64,000 bases of DNA from Gracilibacillus dipsosauri. GTDB taxonomy: Bacteria > Bacillota > Bacilli > Bacillales > Amphibacillaceae. Under the pieces are notes generated by a model. The model did not search any database and was not told the origin of the DNA. It saw only the letters and a list, made by a program, of their open reading frames with translations. The stretch lies in contig NZ_QGTD01000004.1 of the NCBI RefSeq assembly GCF_003176895.1, positions 414,019 to 478,018 on the forward strand, read 5' to 3'. The stretch's first letter is position 1. Each line of letters begins with the position of its first letter. A program made the position numbers and the translations under genes. Below, one piece after another: positions 1-10,838 of the stretch.

Positions 1-748
1 CATGAAGCGTGATTCTTTCACCTACAGAGAAACCGTATTCGGATAAACCATGTTCCACAGACATACGAGCTAAGTCTTTCATATTATTATCTTTACTTAA
101 ATGGGCTAAATAAATACGTTTTGTTTGATCATCTATGATATCTCTTAATGCTAAGGCACAATCTTCATTGGAAACATGGCCAGTATCTCCAAGAATTCTT
201 CGCTTAACACTCCATGGATAGCGCCCCATCCGAAGCATCTCCACATCATGGTTAGCTTCAAAGATTAAGGCATCTGCTCCTTCTACTGTTTTCTTTATTC
301 TTTCCGACACATAACCCAGATCCGTGACAAGGGCAACCTTCTTTCCGTTATGATGAAAGGTATAAAACATTGGCTCAGCCGCATCATGTGACACAGCAAA
401 TGATTCAACATCTATGTCACCAAAGCTCTTCGTTTCTTCCATTTTAAAAATAAATTTTTGATCTAGATCAATTTTTCCAATGGCTTGATCCATTGCCTTC
501 CATGTTTTTTCGTTCGCATATATCGGAAGGCGATGCTTACGAGCAAAAATTCCGAGGCCTTTTATATGATCACTATGTTCATGGGTGACAAGAATTCTCG
601 AGAGCTCTGCTGGATCAACTTGGATTTGATGAAATAGCCTTGTTAGCTCTTTCCCACTTAATCCAGCATCTACTAGGATTTTTTCCTTTTCTGTTCCGAT
701 ATAAAAAGCATTCCCCGTACTACCGGATGCTAATACACTAAAGTGCAT
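1..748 (-). CDS. walJ: WalJ (YycJ) metallo-beta-lactamase-fold hydrolase, 3' end cut by window
   Basis: Last gene of the wal operon, read from an ATG at 748; its 3' end runs off the window, leaving about 249 codons. The translation starts [14 protein letters not shown] and carries the metallo-beta-lactamase metal-binding motif THEHSDH around residues 53-59, with a later GHVSNEDC segment. WalJ/YycJ proteins are MBL-fold enzymes (about 260 residues), implicated in coordinating cell division with DNA replication and possibly 5'-3' exonucleases; the exact role is unsettled. The start overlaps the walI stop by 11 bases, which indicates translational coupling. Only about 15 C-terminal residues should be missing. 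Confidence 0.93.
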   Translation of the reverse strand, partial: MHFSVLASGSTGNAFYIGTEKEKILVDAGLSGKELTRLFHQIQVDPAELSRILVTHEHSDHIKGLGIFARKHRLPIYANEKTWKAMDQAIGKIDLDQKFIFKMEETKSFGDIDVESFAVSHDAAEPMFYTFHHNGKKVALVTDLGYVSERIKKTVEGADALIFEANHDVEMLRMGRYPWSVKRRILGDTGHVSNEDCALALRDIIDDQTKRIYLAHLSKDNNMKDLARMSVEHGLSEYGFSVGERITLH

Positions 749-1679
749 CGTCCTCTTCCTCCACTTCTCTTGTTGACATTAATTCTGCTAATACTTGATT
801 GATGAAATGGTTGATTTCTGTTTGTCCCCAATCTTCCTCCAATGGTTGAATAGCTGAGGTTCCGACAGATTCCCCAATCAAATTCTTCATTTCCATCACA
901 AAGTCATGTGCTTCCCTATTCGAGTTGTGACCTTCTACTGCATTAATATAAAAATAGGTGTTATCATCTACCTCAATTTCCCATGTAGGCAGTAGTACTT
1001 GTTCGCCATTAGGTAATGGAAGTAAGTTATGATATCCTAAATCCACTTCTGTAATTTCCGAGCCAGGGCTAATATTGCCATTATTAAATAATTTTGTGAT
1101 TACTGTAAGTGGCATGATTAATTCCTCTACCGGCTGTTCCTCCGTTTTTTCTAGAATGGTTTGGACATAATGGGTCATTTCGCCATTTTCATTAACTTTG
1201 ATCATCAACACACCGCTTAGATTATAGTAAATCGGATCGTCCAACTCTTGAAAAAAGATATACGTATTCGTCTGCTCATCTACAACATAATCCTCTAAGT
1301 TATATTGCTCATCATTCCAAATGTTTTCTTTGATACTCTCTTTTGTAGTATCTAAATCAAATGCCTCAGGTGAATCAAAATGAGAAACGATCATCGTATC
1401 GTCAATAATCACGGATTTCTGATTTGGCAGCTTATCGATTTCACTGATCTCTTCCTCGGTGAATTCTTTACTCTTTGCATTTAATGTTGCCGCTTTAGTC
1501 GGCTCTTCTGGAATATTATCTAGTCCCTTTAAATTCGTCGCAAGGTAATCTTCCTGTGTAGTTTCCTCTGTGTTGTAAGAAAGCTCTTCCTGTTGATTAT
1601 CGATATATTGTCGAAGTAAAAAGATATCAAGTATGAGAAAGCATAGGATAAACAGTGTTTTAATTTGACCCCATTGCAT
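738..1679 (-). CDS. walI: WalI (YycI), membrane regulator of WalK
   Basis: Two-component system regulatory protein YycI, about 313 residues. One N-terminal transmembrane segment (roughly residues 4-25) is followed by an extracellular domain. In B. subtilis, YycI and YycH bind the sensor kinase WalK through their membrane segments and restrain it. I chose the ATG at 1679 ([10 protein letters not shown]) over the upstream start at 1709 because AAGGAGGG lies just before it and because the family begins right before the membrane helix. The gene overlaps the end of walH by 20 bases, and walJ overlaps its own end. The C-terminus is very acidic. Confidence 0.93.
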   Translation of the reverse strand: MQWGQIKTLFILCFLILDIFLLRQYIDNQQEELSYNTEETTQEDYLATNLKGLDNIPEEPTKAATLNAKSKEFTEEEISEIDKLPNQKSVIIDDTMIVSHFDSPEAFDLDTTKESIKENIWNDEQYNLEDYVVDEQTNTYIFFQELDDPIYYNLSGVLMIKVNENGEMTHYVQTILEKTEEQPVEELIMPLTVITKLFNNGNISPGSEITEVDLGYHNLLPLPNGEQVLLPTWEIEVDDNTYFYINAVEGHNSNREAHDFVMEMKNLIGESVGTSAIQPLEEDWGQTEINHFINQVLAELMSTREVEEEDDAL

Positions 1680-3015
1680 TCGAATTCCCTCCTTGATTCT
1701 TTTGAACATTATTAGAAATAAACTGCATGCCTGTACTTGTTTCGATACACCATGATGGAATTAGGTCAAAAAATTGCGTACCTGCTTGCTGTTCTATTCG
1801 ATAGCCAAGCTGTATATCATAAACTTCTTCCAGTGAAAAATCATTACTATCCTTTAAGTACTGGATTAAATCCTTCGCACTCATTAAATCGGTTTCTGCC
1901 CGATCATAAGGATAGGTGAGCTTCATCAATGGTCGATTATACTGATAAATCGTATTGTTCTGTATAACTACTGACATACTGGAAAGTCCATTATTGGAAA
2001 AGACTGGGAAATTTTCATACATCATGCGATATTCCACAAATTGATAGGCTGCATTTACATCGTATAAATGGTATTGAATGCTCTCATCCACTAGCCAGCC
2101 TTTATGTGCATTAATATGATCGATCGACCTTGTGATCAGTAAATCGGCTGGATCCTGTACTGTATTTAATTCATTTTGGTTATTCTGAGCTTGATCGTCT
2201 GTTACCGAGAAGTTGGTAAACTCTACATGATAGCCTTTGACGATCATTTCTCTCGTTCCATCTGAATAAACGGTCCCGCCTTCTGCATTCCTAGAGCTCC
2301 GTACACTGAAAGGGTTCGGGAAGAAAATACTTTTAAAAGAATTCGTATCTGCTTGAATCTCGGTATATCTGAATTTTCGACCTTTAATCGTTTGTTCTGT
2401 TGGAAGATATACGGTTTGTTCACTTAATTCTACTGGGACAAGAGTGTCGAATTCCTTCTCTGCTTGCAAATCGGTAACGTATTGGATGACCTGCGAAATG
2501 TTTTGAACCTGAGCTGTAATATCAATTCCATTAGGATCACTATTATCAAAAATAATCTGATTTGTCGTCCTATTTTCATCTAAGTATAGAATAATCCGTT
2601 TAAATTGATTATCAATGCGAATAGTTTCATTTGTTGTAAATAAATCAGGAATATATTGGGATGGCAGTGGCGTCGGAAAAACAATCTCTATCCTTTCTTT
2701 TTCTGTGTCTACCCCAATTCCTTCTTCAAGCATAGTAAAATCATATAGAAACCAATCAGATAGTGCTTGGAAGATTTCTAACTCATCCGTTTTCTGATGG
2801 AAGCCTAAATGTTCTTGATCCCAATGGAACACTATTTGAGAAGGCTTAATCAACGATTGTTTTGTTGCTTCCGAGCCTTCTAGCTGTGCATCTGTTGATC
2901 GGTCATTCGCTGATTCTTCATATTCCCCTTCATAATTCCATATCGCAAAAGTAAGCAATAAGCTTAAAGCAATGAGAAAAGTTAGTAGGATTGATTTAAT
3001 CGCTTCGAATTTCAT
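1660..3015 (-). CDS. walH: WalH (YycH), membrane regulator of WalK
   Basis: YycH-family protein, 451 residues, close to the usual length. An N-terminal transmembrane helix (about residues 7-26) anchors a large extracytoplasmic part; the tail is rich in Asn, Gly and Ser. Known family role: forms a complex with YycI and the WalK kinase at the membrane and tunes kinase activity on cell-wall metabolism genes. The ATG overlaps the walK stop in an ATGA arrangement (3012-3015), so expression is coupled. Identification rests on operon position plus the N-terminal anchor pattern; sequence conservation in this family is low. Confidence 0.92.
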   Translation of the reverse strand: MKFEAIKSILLTFLIALSLLLTFAIWNYEGEYEESANDRSTDAQLEGSEATKQSLIKPSQIVFHWDQEHLGFHQKTDELEIFQALSDWFLYDFTMLEEGIGVDTEKERIEIVFPTPLPSQYIPDLFTTNETIRIDNQFKRIILYLDENRTTNQIIFDNSDPNGIDITAQVQNISQVIQYVTDLQAEKEFDTLVPVELSEQTVYLPTEQTIKGRKFRYTEIQADTNSFKSIFFPNPFSVRSSRNAEGGTVYSDGTREMIVKGYHVEFTNFSVTDDQAQNNQNELNTVQDPADLLITRSIDHINAHKGWLVDESIQYHLYDVNAAYQFVEYRMMYENFPVFSNNGLSSMSVVIQNNTIYQYNRPLMKLTYPYDRAETDLMSAKDLIQYLKDSNDFSLEEVYDIQLGYRIEQQAGTQFFDLIPSWCIETSTGMQFISNNVQKNQGGNSNAMGSN

Positions 3016-4838
3016 TTTTGATTACCCCGCTTTCGATTCTTTAGCGGTAGCGTGAAGTATATTGTCGTACCTTGTCCTTCCTTACTTGTCGCCCAAATAT
3101 GACCATGATGTGCTTCAATTATTTCCTTGGAAATCGCCAAACCTAATCCAGTCCCTCCTAATTCACGGGACCTTGCTTTATCTACACGGTAAAAACGATC
3201 AAATATTTTGTCTACCTTTTCCCGGGCAATTCCCAAGCCTTGGTCTTTAATACTGAATTTCACTCTATTTTGCTCTTTTGCGAGCTGAAAGGTGATTTTA
3301 CCACCCTCAGGTGAGTATTTAATCGCATTCGACATAATATTATCAATTACTTGAGTGATCTTGTCCTGATCAATTCTTGTTTTGATCTGTTCTTTTGGAA
3401 ACTTTCTTTCAATCCCGATTACATCTGTCTTATTCATATCAAAGCGATCTAAAATATTTTCGACAAATGAGACAAGTTCGACCTTTTGCTTATTCATCGC
3501 CCCTTCTTTATGATCCATCTTCGATAATTGGAGCAAGTCATTCACGAGACGAATCATCCGATCTGTCTCATTTTGGGTCACTTCCAAAAATTGTGGTGCA
3601 ATTTCTTTGTCCTCCCATGCCCCATCTGTTAAAGCTTCTATATAACTACGCATTGTCGTTAATGGAGTTCTTAATTCATGGGAAACATTCGATACGAATT
3701 CCCTTCTTTCCCGTTCTACCTTTTCCTGTTCAGTTACATCACTTATCACCGTGATTAAGCCATTAAAGTTCTCCTCTTCATCCTGCACCACAGAAAAACT
3801 AGCTCGAATCAAAAATAATTGGTCATCATCACTGAAGTCAATCGTTAGCGAGTTCGTTTCCTCTAGTTCTTTAATATCCAATACCTTTTCTTCGATTTGA
3901 AGGACATCGGCAATAGGTTTTCCCTTTGCCTCACTAAAGGATGTATCAATCAGGTTAATAGCAGGGTCGTTCATTAAGACAATTCTTCCTTTTTCATCTG
4001 TTGCGATCACACCTTCTGACATATTGGATAAAACAGAGCTCAATTTTCTCCGTTCTTCTTCTGTCGTCTGATTCGCAAGCTTCAACCTATCAGTCATATC
4101 ATTGAAGGTCGTTGCAAGCTGGCCAATCTCATCAACCCCATAAACATTTACCTTTTTGGAAAAGTCGCCTTTGGCAATGACCATTGCTTGCTTACGCATT
4201 TCAGTTATAGGCTTTGTTATTGTTCGTGCTACAAGAATCCCTAAAATAATCGAAACAACAACCGTAAGAATGGTTCCACTCAAAAAGATTTTGCTAATTT
4301 CCTCTAGCTGATCATAAACATCTTCAATAGAGGCCTCGACTCTTACCGCCCCAACTGGTGTATTAGTGGCATTATCCATAATCGGTACCGTTTTTGCAAT
4401 CATACGATCATTACTGTATCGGAATTTCTCCTTCTCCTCTTCCGCAAACTTTAATGCACCATTTATCGCAATATTACCAGTCACTCTTTTTCCGATTCTC
4501 TCTAAGTCTGAGTTCGCCCCAATGACACGATATTGGGAATCTATTACTTGGAGATCGGTAAAAATATCCCTTGAATAGCGATCAATAATATCACTAACGT
4601 CCTCTTGAAGGGTCGGCTCTTCCCCATTTTCTGGCCTTTTTTCCTGAAATGCCTCCTCTAAATTTGTTTTCAAAACCGTAAGGCGATCATCTAAGTTCGC
4701 TTCAAAGTTGGTGTTTAAATTCGTTTCCAATTTATCAAGAAAATATGCTCCAATCAGTTGAACAGCAAGCAATAGAAACAAGCTTAAAATGATAATTATT
4801 TTTAAACGAATCGATTGGAAAAAGCCCACTCTTTTCAT
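3012..4838 (-). CDS. walK: WalK essential cell-wall sensor histidine kinase
   Basis: Sensor kinase of the essential WalRK (YycGF) system, 608 residues. Transmembrane helices at about 12-32 and 184-204 flank an extracellular sensing domain; then come HAMP (205-256), a cytoplasmic PAS domain (about 262-372), HisKA with the phospho-accepting His387 in VSHELRTPL, and the HATPase domain with N box (about 499-508), G1 box DQGLG (532-536) and G2 box GGTGLGLAI (561-569). It autophosphorylates and passes phosphate to WalR, controlling peptidoglycan hydrolases. It lies 6 bases after walR and overlaps walH by 4 bases. All key catalytic residues are visible. Confidence 0.98.
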   Translation of the reverse strand: MKRVGFFQSIRLKIIIILSLFLLLAVQLIGAYFLDKLETNLNTNFEANLDDRLTVLKTNLEEAFQEKRPENGEEPTLQEDVSDIIDRYSRDIFTDLQVIDSQYRVIGANSDLERIGKRVTGNIAINGALKFAEEEKEKFRYSNDRMIAKTVPIMDNATNTPVGAVRVEASIEDVYDQLEEISKIFLSGTILTVVVSIILGILVARTITKPITEMRKQAMVIAKGDFSKKVNVYGVDEIGQLATTFNDMTDRLKLANQTTEEERRKLSSVLSNMSEGVIATDEKGRIVLMNDPAINLIDTSFSEAKGKPIADVLQIEEKVLDIKELEETNSLTIDFSDDDQLFLIRASFSVVQDEEENFNGLITVISDVTEQEKVERERREFVSNVSHELRTPLTTMRSYIEALTDGAWEDKEIAPQFLEVTQNETDRMIRLVNDLLQLSKMDHKEGAMNKQKVELVSFVENILDRFDMNKTDVIGIERKFPKEQIKTRIDQDKITQVIDNIMSNAIKYSPEGGKITFQLAKEQNRVKFSIKDQGLGIAREKVDKIFDRFYRVDKARSRELGGTGLGLAISKEIIEAHHGHIWATSKEGQGTTIYFTLPLKNRKRGNQK

Positions 4839-4844
4839 AGAACA

Positions 4845-5549
4845 TTACTCCTGTTCAGGATTTCGTAAATAATAGCCCACACCCCTACGTGTCACAATCC
4901 ATAATGGGTTACTCGGGTTGTCCTCGATTTTTTCCCTTAATCGGCGTACCGTTACGTCTACCGTACGGACATCACCGTAATAATCATATCCCCAAACCGT
5001 CTCTAAAAGATGCTCTCTCGTCATGACCTGTCCGATATGACGAGCTAAATAATGTAGCAATTCAAATTCACGATGGGTTAATTCAATGTACTCCCCATCT
5101 CTTGTTACGGTATATGCATCTGGGTGAATGACAAGGGATCCAATTTCAATATCATTGGTATCGCGTTTTTGATTCGCAGGTTCTTGGTTGATTCTTCGTA
5201 AATTCGCTTTTACCCTTGCGATCAATTCACGATTGCTAAATGGCTTTGTGACATAATCATCGGCCCCTAGCTCTAATCCAAGCACCTTATCAATTTCTGC
5301 ATCCTTTGCTGTTAACATAATAATCGGCATACTATGCGTTTTTCTTACCTCACGGCAGACCTCGTTTCCGTCTTTTTTGGGTAGCATAATATCGAGCAAG
5401 ATCAAATCAGGATCTTCCTTCAACGCATACTCAATCGCTTGATCACCATCATAGGCACAAATGACGTCATATCCTTCTTTTTCTAAGTTGAACTTCAGTA
5501 TATCGGCAATCGGCTTTTCATCATCTACTACTAAAATTTTCTGACTCAT
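4845..5549 (-). CDS. walR: WalR essential cell-wall response regulator
   Basis: OmpR-family response regulator, 234 residues from the ATG at 5549 ([10 protein letters not shown]). The receiver domain has acidic residues D9-D10, phospho-acceptor Asp53 (LLDIMLP), Thr80 and Lys102; Thr101, the site phosphorylated by PrkC in relatives, is kept. A winged-helix DNA-binding domain fills the C-terminal half. The 22-codon upstream extension to 5615 was rejected because AAAGGA precedes the inner ATG and the extension matches nothing in the family. WalR activates autolysin genes such as lytE, cwlO and yocH in B. subtilis. It is the first gene of walRKHIJ. Confidence 0.98.
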   Translation of the reverse strand: MSQKILVVDDEKPIADILKFNLEKEGYDVICAYDGDQAIEYALKEDPDLILLDIMLPKKDGNEVCREVRKTHSMPIIMLTAKDAEIDKVLGLELGADDYVTKPFSNRELIARVKANLRRINQEPANQKRDTNDIEIGSLVIHPDAYTVTRDGEYIELTHREFELLHYLARHIGQVMTREHLLETVWGYDYYGDVRTVDVTVRRLREKIEDNPSNPLWIVTRRGVGYYLRNPEQE

Positions 5550-5755
5550 AAAAGCACGTCCTTTTTCTTTATATATTTTATCACAGCGGAAAATCTCTAT
5601 TGCTGAGTGTCTCATGTTATCCTTTTACATAGGGATGGTCGTTAATTTCCCATCATCAAAAATCATAAGGATTAAACTTCTCCTAGTTACCTATTTTAAC
5701 GTAAAAAAGCAAAAATGTCTTTTCTTCACTGTTTTTAATCGGCAAGCTATTGAAA

Positions 5756-5790
5756 AACCCTTGTTCCGTAGAGTTACGCGAACAAGGGTT
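5756..5790 (-). terminator. Rho-independent terminator after the M23 peptidase gene
   Basis: AACCCTTGTT pairs with AACAAGGGTT at the ends of this segment, with further pairing toward the loop. Read on the minus strand the stem is followed by TTTTTC. It separates the M23 gene from walR, so walR must have its own promoter in the 5550-5755 interval. Confidence 0.85.
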
Positions 5791-5795
5791 AGTTA

Positions 5796-7223
5796 TTATA
5801 ATAAATCTTCAGGGCTCTTGACTAAAGATCCGTTTTTGTATACTTCAAAGTGTAAATGGACCCCCGTGGAATCACCTGTTGTTCCCATTACACCAATTTT
5901 GCTTCCTTTTTCTACTGTTTGTCCTGCTTTTACGCTGATAGAAGCTAAATGTGCATAAACTGTACGATACCCATTGTTATGGTTGATGACGATTTTATTA
6001 CCATAGCCTCCGTCATCCCAGCCAGCTGATACGACAGTACCGTTATCGGCAGCTTTAATCGTCCGATTGCTTGGACCCGCAATGTCTATCCCTTTATGGA
6101 ATGCACCCCACCTTTGACCGACATAGCTTGAGATATATCCTCCAACAGCTGGCCAAGCAAGGTCTCCAGATCCTCTAGATGGTACCACCTTCGTACCCTT
6201 AACAATAATTTTATCGGTTGCTTCTTCTGTAATATTTTCTTCAACGACGTCTGTGCTGACTGTTTGTCCGTTCACTTTTTGCACCTTATAGTGAACTTCC
6301 TTGGATCCATCTTTTCCTTCTTGCTTCACTTCTTCGTCGCCTTTATACATCTTCTCTGATTCTTCAGTTACTGTTTCATACTCAATCGTTTCTTCGACTT
6401 TCTTCTCTTCTGTAACAATCACTTTCACAAAAGGCTTCTGTTCTGTAACTTGAAGAACATCGCCAACCTTGATCGTAGAATCCTCGGTTAAACCTTCATT
6501 TAAAGCTAATAATGTATCTAACTCCAGGTCATGCTTCGCTGCTATCGATCCAAGCACATCCCCTTCTTGAACCTCATATTTTTTATTTTCTAGTGTCCCT
6601 TTTTCAAGTAAGGTGACACCTTCCTCCACTGTTAGAACCTCACTTGCCTGTACTTCCTCCTCAGAGGTGGTAATATCCTCTGATAATTCCACATCGACAA
6701 TACGATTATCTCCAACTGCTAGATCTTTCGATGCTTCCTTTTTCGATTCTAACTGTTCTAAAACATCTTTACTGACAAATTTTTCTTTGTAGGCCTGAAG
6801 GACATCCTTCACCGCTTCTTCGCCTGCAAAATAGCCAACAAGCTTATCATCAATCGTTAAGGACTGTGCCTCTACTTGTACAGCTAATTCTTTCTCTATA
6901 TAATCAAAAACTTCCGCTTCACTTGTTTGGGTTTCAAACACTGTTTCAGGGATATAAGTAATATCTCCTTCGATCGTGTATGTATAATCAGGCTGCTTGC
7001 TTTCCTTTTTTACCTTTTCTATTTTTTTCTCTATATATTGCTGCACATCTTCTTGGTTATCTACTACCCCTATGTGCTCGCCGTCTACATATACGTGATA
7101 GATCGTAGAAAGCTCCTTCTCGTCGGCAAAAACCGTTTGAGCAGATAAACACATGGCTATTACACCCGCAATAGTTGCAAGCTTCACAACCTTTTTATAC
7201 TTACTAATCTTGCTTTCTCGCAT
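5796..7223 (-). CDS. Secreted LysM-G5-M23 peptidoglycan endopeptidase
   Basis: 475-residue exported cell-wall hydrolase. A basic, hydrophobic signal peptide (about 1-33, ending near VFADE) is followed by an unassigned region with coiled-coil-like stretches, a LysM domain (about 215-259) for glycan binding, a G5 domain (about 264-344), and a C-terminal M23 LytM-type zinc peptidase. Metal and catalytic residues are visible: His376 and Asp380 in HKGID, His425, and His456/His458 in HLHFE. AGGAGG precedes the ATG at 7223. The substrate is inferred to be stem-peptide cross-bridges. It sits between purA and walR and may be WalR-controlled; see the candidate box upstream. Confidence 0.93.
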   Translation of the reverse strand: MRESKISKYKKVVKLATIAGVIAMCLSAQTVFADEKELSTIYHVYVDGEHIGVVDNQEDVQQYIEKKIEKVKKESKQPDYTYTIEGDITYIPETVFETQTSEAEVFDYIEKELAVQVEAQSLTIDDKLVGYFAGEEAVKDVLQAYKEKFVSKDVLEQLESKKEASKDLAVGDNRIVDVELSEDITTSEEEVQASEVLTVEEGVTLLEKGTLENKKYEVQEGDVLGSIAAKHDLELDTLLALNEGLTEDSTIKVGDVLQVTEQKPFVKVIVTEEKKVEETIEYETVTEESEKMYKGDEEVKQEGKDGSKEVHYKVQKVNGQTVSTDVVEENITEEATDKIIVKGTKVVPSRGSGDLAWPAVGGYISSYVGQRWGAFHKGIDIAGPSNRTIKAADNGTVVSAGWDDGGYGNKIVINHNNGYRTVYAHLASISVKAGQTVEKGSKIGVMGTTGDSTGVHLHFEVYKNGSLVKSPEDLL

Positions 7224-7466
7224 GATAATAGTCCTCCTATTTCCCTATCATGGTTCTTTTCTTTATCTTTAATTCGAAGGAACCACCTCTAATAATCTAA
7301 CATAGATCATCAGATTGTGAAAAGGGCTTACATCGAGATGTAACATAACTGTATAATAAAATCCATTTATTTACATAAACCTTCATTTTTTCTGCAAAAT
7401 AGGAAGAATTAACTAACAAAATTCGCCAAATTTAGTTCTTTTCTATTAGAAGGGAGAAAAAATAAA
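7224..7466. other. Intergenic region upstream of the M23 gene
   Basis: AT-rich region with no convincing ORF. It should hold the M23 gene promoter on the minus strand; TATTAT/TATACA-like -10 candidates occur near 7350-7360, but no good -35 was found. A 7-bp inverted repeat TTACATC/GATGTAA lies at 7329-7344, and a WalR-box-like direct repeat overlaps it. Confidence 0.5.
7339..7355 (+). promoter_or_regulatory. Candidate WalR box
   Basis: TGTAAC-ATAAC-TGTATA matches the WalR direct repeat TGTWAH-N5-TGTWAH with one mismatch, in the second half. It lies about 115 bases upstream of a peptidoglycan hydrolase gene, a typical WalR target. It is on the strand opposite to the gene and is inexact in an AT-rich region, so chance is a real alternative. 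Confidence 0.3.
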
Positions 7467-7501
7467 ACCCGAATATTATCATTTCCGATAACATTCGGGT
7501 T
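7467..7501 (-). terminator. purA rho-independent terminator
   Basis: The arms ACCCGAAT and ATTCGGGT form a long stem with a short loop. On the minus strand it is followed by a T-rich tract (TTTTATTTTTT). It lies 28 bases after the purA stop. Confidence 0.9.
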
Positions 7502-7528
7502 CTGTCAGCCAATTGGTCATTTTCACTT

Positions 7529-8839
<1,311 letters not shown>

Positions 8840-8941
8840 TTATTAATACGTTACCCATTTTACCAAGCGAAAAAGTGGATGTCAATCTGATTCACGAACA
8901 TTTGAATAGTAGTTTTATAGAATGTTCGTTAATTGGCATTA

Positions 8942-8980
8942 TAAAAAAACAGCTCCATTCTAGTTACGAAATGGAACTGT
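8942..8980 (-). terminator. dnaB rho-independent terminator
   Basis: The stem pairs ACAGCTCCATT with AATGGAACTGT, with one G-U pair. T tracts lie on both sides, so it may stop transcription in both directions. It lies just after the dnaB stop and before purA. Confidence 0.9.
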
Positions 8981-8991
8981 TTTTTTCCTCC

Positions 8992-10353
8992 TTATCCTGG
9001 TGGGATATCATCATCCCCATAGCGGTGATCTAAATCTACAAACTTATTATATTCTTTAACAAAGGCTAGTTCGACCGTACCAACAGGACCGTTACGCTGC
9101 TTTGCAATAATAATTTCAATAATATTCTGCTTCTCCGATTCCTGATCATAGTAATCATCACGATATAAGAAACCAACAATATCGGCATCCTGCTCAATAC
9201 TTCCCGACTCTCGTAAGTCGGACATCATCGGGCGTTTATCCTGTCTCTGTTCCACACCACGTGATAGCTGTGACAAGGCGATAAGGGGAACATTTAACTC
9301 CCTAGCCAAGCCCTTTAAGGAACGCGATATTTCCGATACCTCTTGCTGTCTATTTTCCTTAGAATTCGCACTCCCTTGAATCAATTGCAAATAATCGATC
9401 AAGATCATACCGAGTCCATGCTCTTGCTTTAATCTACGACACTTTGATCTGATTTCACTCACTCTAATCCCTGGTGTATCGTCTATGAAAACACCTGCAT
9501 TTGATAGACTACCCATTGCAAGAGAGAGCTTGCGCCAATCCTCTTCCTGTAATGCGCCGGTTCTTAGTCTTTGGGCATCGATATTCCCCTCGGCACACAG
9601 CATACGAGAAACTAACTGTTCTGCCCCCATCTCTAAACTAAAAATGGCTACATTTTCATTGGTTTTAATCGCGACATTTTGTGCAATGTTCAAGGCAAAG
9701 GCTGTTTTCCCCACTGATGGACGGGCTGCAACAATAATTAAATCATTGCGTTGAAAGCCTGAAGTGATTCGATCTAGGTCACGGAACCCTGAAGCAATTC
9801 CAGTAACCTCTCCCGTTGATTTGTGTAGTTCGTCTATACTATCATAAACCTCTATGAGGACATCTTTAATATTTTTAAAAGCAGAGGCATTCTTTCGGTT
9901 CGAGACTTCTAATATTCTCTTTTCCGATTCGTTTAACACTTCCTCCACTTCATCTTCCTTAGAAAAGCTATCTGTCACAATATCTGTCGCTGTGCGGATT
10001 AATCTCCTTAGAATTGATTTTTCCTCAACAATACGACAATAATGTGAAATATTAGCAGCAGTCGGCACCGCATTCGCCAGATCACTTAAATAAGAGACCC
10101 CGCCAATATCATCCAACAGCTTACTATTCGATAGGCTCGTTGTAACCGTAACAAGATCAATTGGTTCTCCTTTATCTGCTAAGCTCATCATTACTCGGTA
10201 AATTTGTTGATGACTAGAGCGATAGAAGTCCTCTGGTATTAATATTTCAGAGGCACTGGAGATCGCATCAGGCTCTAAGAAAATTGCACCAAGCACCGCT
10301 TGCTCTGCTTCTATATTATGTGGTGGCGTTCTGCCCTGTAATGCTTCACTCAT
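8992..10353 (-). CDS. dnaB: Replicative DNA helicase (DnaB of E. coli; DnaC of B. subtilis)
   Basis: Hexameric 5'-3' helicase of the replication fork, 453 residues. The N-terminal primase-interaction domain (about 1-110) begins with the typical PPHNIEAEQAVLG. The RecA-like motor has Walker A ARPSVGKTAFALN (about 209-221) and Walker B LILIDYLQLI. The downstream end, SDLRESGSIEQDADIV, is also typical. It follows rplI by 38 bases and likely shares its transcript with gdpP and yybS, as in other Bacillaceae. Loading onto oriC would need DnaD/DnaB/DnaI-type proteins encoded elsewhere. Confidence 0.98.
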   Translation of the reverse strand: MSEALQGRTPPHNIEAEQAVLGAIFLEPDAISSASEILIPEDFYRSSHQQIYRVMMSLADKGEPIDLVTVTTSLSNSKLLDDIGGVSYLSDLANAVPTAANISHYCRIVEEKSILRRLIRTATDIVTDSFSKEDEVEEVLNESEKRILEVSNRKNASAFKNIKDVLIEVYDSIDELHKSTGEVTGIASGFRDLDRITSGFQRNDLIIVAARPSVGKTAFALNIAQNVAIKTNENVAIFSLEMGAEQLVSRMLCAEGNIDAQRLRTGALQEEDWRKLSLAMGSLSNAGVFIDDTPGIRVSEIRSKCRRLKQEHGLGMILIDYLQLIQGSANSKENRQQEVSEISRSLKGLARELNVPLIALSQLSRGVEQRQDKRPMMSDLRESGSIEQDADIVGFLYRDDYYDQESEKQNIIEIIIAKQRNGPVGTVELAFVKEYNKFVDLDHRYGDDDIPPG

Positions 10354-10391
10354 AATTTGCCCCCCTTTAGCAAGAATGTGGAAGCATTTGT

Positions 10392-10838
10392 TTATGCTTC
10401 CACAACGTGTACTCGAATGGTACCAGAAACCTCTTGATGTAGTTTTACTGGAACTTCGGTATATCCTAATGAACGGATTGGTTGATCTAACTCAATCTTA
10501 CGCTTGTCCATTTTAATATTATGGGATTTTTTCAGTTCCTCCGCTATTTGCTTACTTGTAATGGAGCCAAATAAACGACCACCATCACCAGACTTAGCTG
10601 TTAGCTTCACTTCCAGCTTTTCTAGTGTTTCTTTAAGCTGCTTTGCTTGTTCTATCTCTTCTTGCTCCTGCTTTTTTGCTTTATTTTTTTGTGCCTTTAA
10701 TGCACTCATATTCGCCTGAGTTGCCTCTACAGCATAGTTATTTTTAAAAAGGAAATTGCGGGCATAGCCATCAGAGACATTTTTTACATCGCCTTTTTTC
10801 CCTTTACCTTTCACGTCTTTTGTAAAAATTACTTTCAT
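10392..10838 (-). CDS. rplI: 50S ribosomal protein L9
   Basis: 148 residues, standard length. N-terminal RNA-binding domain [16 protein letters not shown] with the L9 signature GYARNFLFK (about 25-33), a long charged connecting helix (about 45-75), then the C-terminal domain. The start overlaps the gdpP stop by 4 bases, so the two are translationally coupled. Confidence 0.98.
   Translation of the reverse strand: MKVIFTKDVKGKGKKGDVKNVSDGYARNFLFKNNYAVEATQANMSALKAQKNKAKKQEQEEIEQAKQLKETLEKLEVKLTAKSGDGGRLFGSITSKQIAEELKKSHNIKMDKRKIELDQPIRSLGYTEVPVKLHQEVSGTIRVHVVEA

Noticed and set aside
3217..3230. TTTTCCCGGGCAAT in walK as a Noc binding site
   Set aside because: Two mismatches to ATTTCCCGGGAAAT and located inside a coding region; too weak to list.
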